A stretch of 13,985 nucleotides of DNA from JANNVZ01 sp046153915 (GTDB lineage: Bacteria > Bacteroidota > Bacteroidia > Flavobacteriales_D > Sanyastnellaceae): positions 1-13,985 of the forward strand of contig JBJXFC010000223.1 of the NCBI GenBank assembly GCA_046153915.1, given 5' to 3'. A model generated the notes under the pieces. The model was not told where the DNA came from. It did not search any database and worked only from the letters and a program-made list of their open reading frames with translations. The translations under genes were made by a program, and so were the position numbers. Positions 11,861-13,985 of this stretch are shown here, one piece after another (within the stretch, counting starts at the first letter, position 1; each line of letters begins with the position of its first letter).

Positions 11861-12956
11861 TCATATCCAGGACATCCTCAACAGCAAGTTGGGAAATCTC
11901 GAAACCGAGGTATCTCCGCATGTGTGGAGTGGAATTGAATCGCAGCTTGCCCAGCAGGCTGCTGCAGCTGGTTCTGCGACTGTTGCTAAAACGATTGCAA
12001 CAAAATGGCTTTGGGCTGCCGCTATTTCGGCTGCCGTTACAGTGGCAACGGTAGCAATTGTTCAGATAAATAAGAATCAACAACCAATTGCTGCGCCTGC
12101 AACCGAAAATACTGTTGCTCCGGTAACAGATAATTCAGCAGCGCTGCCAACGAATTCTGAATCACCTTCTTCTGAAGTGGTTGGCGGTAAGCAACTCGAG
12201 AACAGCCAAACCAATGTCGGAACAAACACACAATGGTATACTTCAACGGGTACAGAACACGAGGTCGAAATGCATACCGATTTGTCTAGCCATCCAGAGT
12301 CAATAGAAAATCCAGGTTCGCCCAACATCGAAATTCATGGAACTGTTCCATCTGGTCAGGACATTCCTCCGTCAACCGGAAGCGGCCAATCTGCCAGTAA
12401 TTCTTCGAATACACAAGATGACAACACCATTGAAATTGCAACGGCGAAATTTTCACCTGTCGTTGTAAATCAAAAAGAACTGCGTTATTTCTTTATTCCC
12501 GAGTACACCAAAGGCGCACAATACGCCTGGAACATGGGCGATGGCAACACTTATAGCACAGCCAACCCCACGCATGAATTTGCGGATGAGAATGAATATC
12601 TTGTGCAGTTGACGGTGACAGATCCATCAGGAAAGTCTTATTCCGAATCAATAACGGTTAAAGCATTTGAACCTCTGGAGGTTAAGATTCCAACCATATT
12701 CACCCCAAATGGAGACGGAATTAATGACGTATTCGAATTCGAAATCCTGAGTGGACAAGTAGAATGGAATAAAATTGTAATTCTGAACCAACACGGTTCT
12801 GTTTTCGAAAGCAACGGTGATCAAATGTGGACAGGTTTAGACAAACAAGGCAATGAATGCGCTGAATGGACCTATACCTATTTGGTTAGAGGCCGCGACA
12901 GGAATCAAGCCGTAGTAGAAAAGACCGGTTCGGTTACTCTGCGCCGATCACGCTAG
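11844..12956 (+). CDS. candidate anti-sigma membrane protein with PKD-like and CHU_C (type IX sorting-type) domains
   Basis: Encodes 370 residues. The cytoplasmic N-terminus (1-50) has a conserved-looking VSPHVWSGIESQL stretch (23-35) of the kind often encoded just after ECF sigma genes in Bacteroidota; no zinc-binding HxxxCxxC anti-sigma motif is present. A single transmembrane helix (about 55-75) is followed by a Ser/Thr/Asn/Gln-rich linker (76-205), a PKD-like domain (about 205-275) with WNMGDG (229-234), and a C-terminal gliding motility-associated domain (about 280-370) with IPTIFTPNGDGINDVF (282-297) and the ending KTGSVTLRR. The first available start is TTG at 11844, 17 bases inside the sigma gene; an upstream in-frame stop excludes earlier starts. 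Anti-sigma function is inferred from position and topology. It could also be a membrane-held surface protein that merely shares the operon. Confidence 0.85.
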   Translation: MKNLDNHIQDILNSKLGNLETEVSPHVWSGIESQLAQQAAAAGSATVAKTIATKWLWAAAISAAVTVATVAIVQINKNQQPIAAPATENTVAPVTDNSAALPTNSESPSSEVVGGKQLENSQTNVGTNTQWYTSTGTEHEVEMHTDLSSHPESIENPGSPNIEIHGTVPSGQDIPPSTGSGQSASNSSNTQDDNTIEIATAKFSPVVVNQKELRYFFIPEYTKGAQYAWNMGDGNTYSTANPTHEFADENEYLVQLTVTDPSGKSYSESITVKAFEPLEVKIPTIFTPNGDGINDVFEFEILSGQVEWNKIVILNQHGSVFESNGDQMWTGLDKQGNECAEWTYTYLVRGRDRNQAVVEKTGSVTLRRSR

Positions 12957-12988
12957 ATTGTCTATATTCGGCCCTCCAAAAAAATGAT

Positions 12989-13010
12989 GCAACATTGACT
13001 ACGGTGTTGC
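12989..13010. repeat. inverted repeat between the CHU_C gene and the NIDO-like gene
   Basis: GCAACA (12989-12994) and TGTTGC (13005-13010) form perfect 6-base arms around a 10-base centre. It lies 33 bases after the CHU_C gene stop and 22 bases before the next start. No T-run follows on the plus strand, so an intrinsic terminator is unlikely; it may be an operator for the downstream gene or a weak mRNA 3'-end structure. Confidence 0.3.
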
Positions 13011-13032
13011 CTCGTACCTTAATTATTCGAAT

Positions 13033-13985
13033 ATGATGAGAAGTGTGTTAGCCTGTGTTTTTGCTCTATTCTTTTTGGTCTGTAATGCCCAAAAACAACT
13101 GCCGATTGCTGGGCCATCCAAAGTCAAAACTGAAAAATGGAGTTACTCTCCGAAATTGACTGAGGAAGAACTTTTTAATCCGGACAGATTGCACTACATG
13201 CCCAAAGAAGATTGGGAAAAATTCAAACAAGACCCACGCTTTGATGCGAACCGCGTAACCAAAATCCTTACAGACTGGAAAAAAGACCACACTCAGGCTC
13301 AATCCGTTCAAAAAACGAATAACAACTCCAACGGCAATTGTTTTTGGGTAGAACCCACCGACGAATACGAACATCCCAATACCATTCAATGGCCGGGCAA
13401 TCAGGGAAACAGCACCGACAACTATTCGGATGTCATTAATCTCGGCTGGAATTTCAATTATTTCGGTCAAAATTTCAATCAGGTCGTTCTCACTACCAAA
13501 GGAACGATTGTTCTGGGAAATGCCGGTTACATTGACTTTACACCCTCATCCTTTCCTACTCCACTTGGCACAGAATCCAATGACGAACACGATCACATTT
13601 GTGGCTTCTGGACAGATTTCGATTTTGGTGCAAGCGGCGAATTGTACTACCTCGTAACCGATGATGCGCTCTATGTAAATTACATCGACGTTGGTTACTG
13701 GCCCAATCAGGCCGACAAAACCAATTCATTCCAGATGATTATTTGCGCAGATGGAAGTGATGTAATAGACGGCGATAACAATGTGCAGTTCTTCTACAAA
13801 GACATGCAGTTTGCCAATAGCCAGATCAGCGGTGCAAATGGAGGTTTGAATGCCAATGCCAATATTGCTATTGTTGGAGCAGATCGTGTTGCTACCAATG
13901 CCCAGTTTACGTTTGGCCGTTTTAATCTAGGTGACAGCGAATACAACGGACCTTATGGGGTAAATGCCAATCAACAGGATGGTGT
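13033..13985 (+). CDS. exported NIDO-like-domain protein, 5' part only
   Basis: An open frame begins at ATG 13033 (a second ATG follows at once) and runs without a stop to the window edge, giving at least 317 codons. A signal peptide (hydrophobic core 4-17, likely cut after Cys-Asn-Ala near residue 19) is followed by a charged region (20-95), then a domain from about 135 to 285. That domain resembles NIDO, the extracellular domain of nidogen-type adhesion proteins: LGWNFNYFGQ (137-146), GFWTDFDF (191-198), LYYLVTDDALYVNY (204-217), and NSFQMIICADG (231-241) before VQFFYKDM. I expect the missing C-terminus to hold further adhesion repeats or a type IX sorting domain, since such proteins are usual cargo in this phylum, but that is not visible. 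It lies 76 bases after the CHU_C gene on the same strand. Confidence 0.85.
   Translation, partial: MMRSVLACVFALFFLVCNAQKQLPIAGPSKVKTEKWSYSPKLTEEELFNPDRLHYMPKEDWEKFKQDPRFDANRVTKILTDWKKDHTQAQSVQKTNNNSNGNCFWVEPTDEYEHPNTIQWPGNQGNSTDNYSDVINLGWNFNYFGQNFNQVVLTTKGTIVLGNAGYIDFTPSSFPTPLGTESNDEHDHICGFWTDFDFGASGELYYLVTDDALYVNYIDVGYWPNQADKTNSFQMIICADGSDVIDGDNNVQFFYKDMQFANSQISGANGGLNANANIAIVGADRVATNAQFTFGRFNLGDSEYNGPYGVNANQQDG

Noticed and set aside
13066..13470. 134-residue minus-strand open frame
   Set aside because: Antisense to the signal-peptide and NIDO-like coding frame on the plus strand; no family features of its own.
1..13985. Mobile elements, CRISPR arrays, tRNA or rRNA genes
   Set aside because: No transposase or integrase frame, no regularly spaced repeats, and no RNA gene signature were seen; base composition and gene style are uniform.

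Overview
The window looks like chromosomal DNA from a member of the phylum Bacteroidota, probably Flavobacteriales or a close relative. The evidence is a porW/sprE-type secretion lipoprotein, an IPExxxVDY-family gene next to pyruvate kinase, a type IX 'CHU_C' (gliding motility-associated) C-terminal domain, an ATP synthase a subunit with a long exported N-terminal extension, and two promoters with the Bacteroidota -7 element TAnnTTTG. No tRNA, rRNA, CRISPR array, insertion sequence or phage gene was found. The longest stretch without a gene is about 190 bases (11119-11308).

Left block (63-8318, all on the minus strand, read right to left): a porW/sprE-like TPR lipoprotein, a bactofilin, AtpZ, a four-helix AtpI-like membrane protein, then atpB, atpE, atpF, atpH and atpA. 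Gaps are very short or negative from porW through the AtpI-like gene. A gap of about 150 bases before atpB holds a good promoter, so the ATP synthase core can probably be transcribed by itself as well as by read-through. No atpG is recognisable in the 62 bases beyond atpA, and atpD/atpC are not in the window.

Middle block (8319-11118): an envelope M23/LytM endopeptidase with intact metal ligands runs rightward, divergent from porW, with a 15-base palindrome between the two. It converges with a two-gene operon on the minus strand: an IPExxxVDY-family protein overlapping pyruvate kinase by ATGA. That operon has a clear promoter at 11145-11173, whose -7 box is bracketed by two copies of AAGCCGG. 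The pyruvate kinase carries the residue signature of a K+-independent enzyme.

Right block (11309-13985, plus strand): an ECF sigma factor overlaps by 17 bases a gene for a single-span membrane protein. That protein has a short cytoplasmic N-terminus, a long linker, a PKD-like domain and a terminal CHU_C domain. I read it as a candidate anti-sigma factor with a secretion-system sorting domain as its sensory end, which is the most unusual thing here. It is followed by the start of an exported NIDO-like-domain protein cut by the window edge.

Taken together, the window links proton-motive-force machinery, the type IX secretion/gliding apparatus, cell-wall and cytoskeletal factors, and a possible surface-sensing sigma module. 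The functional links are inferred from gene order and domain content.
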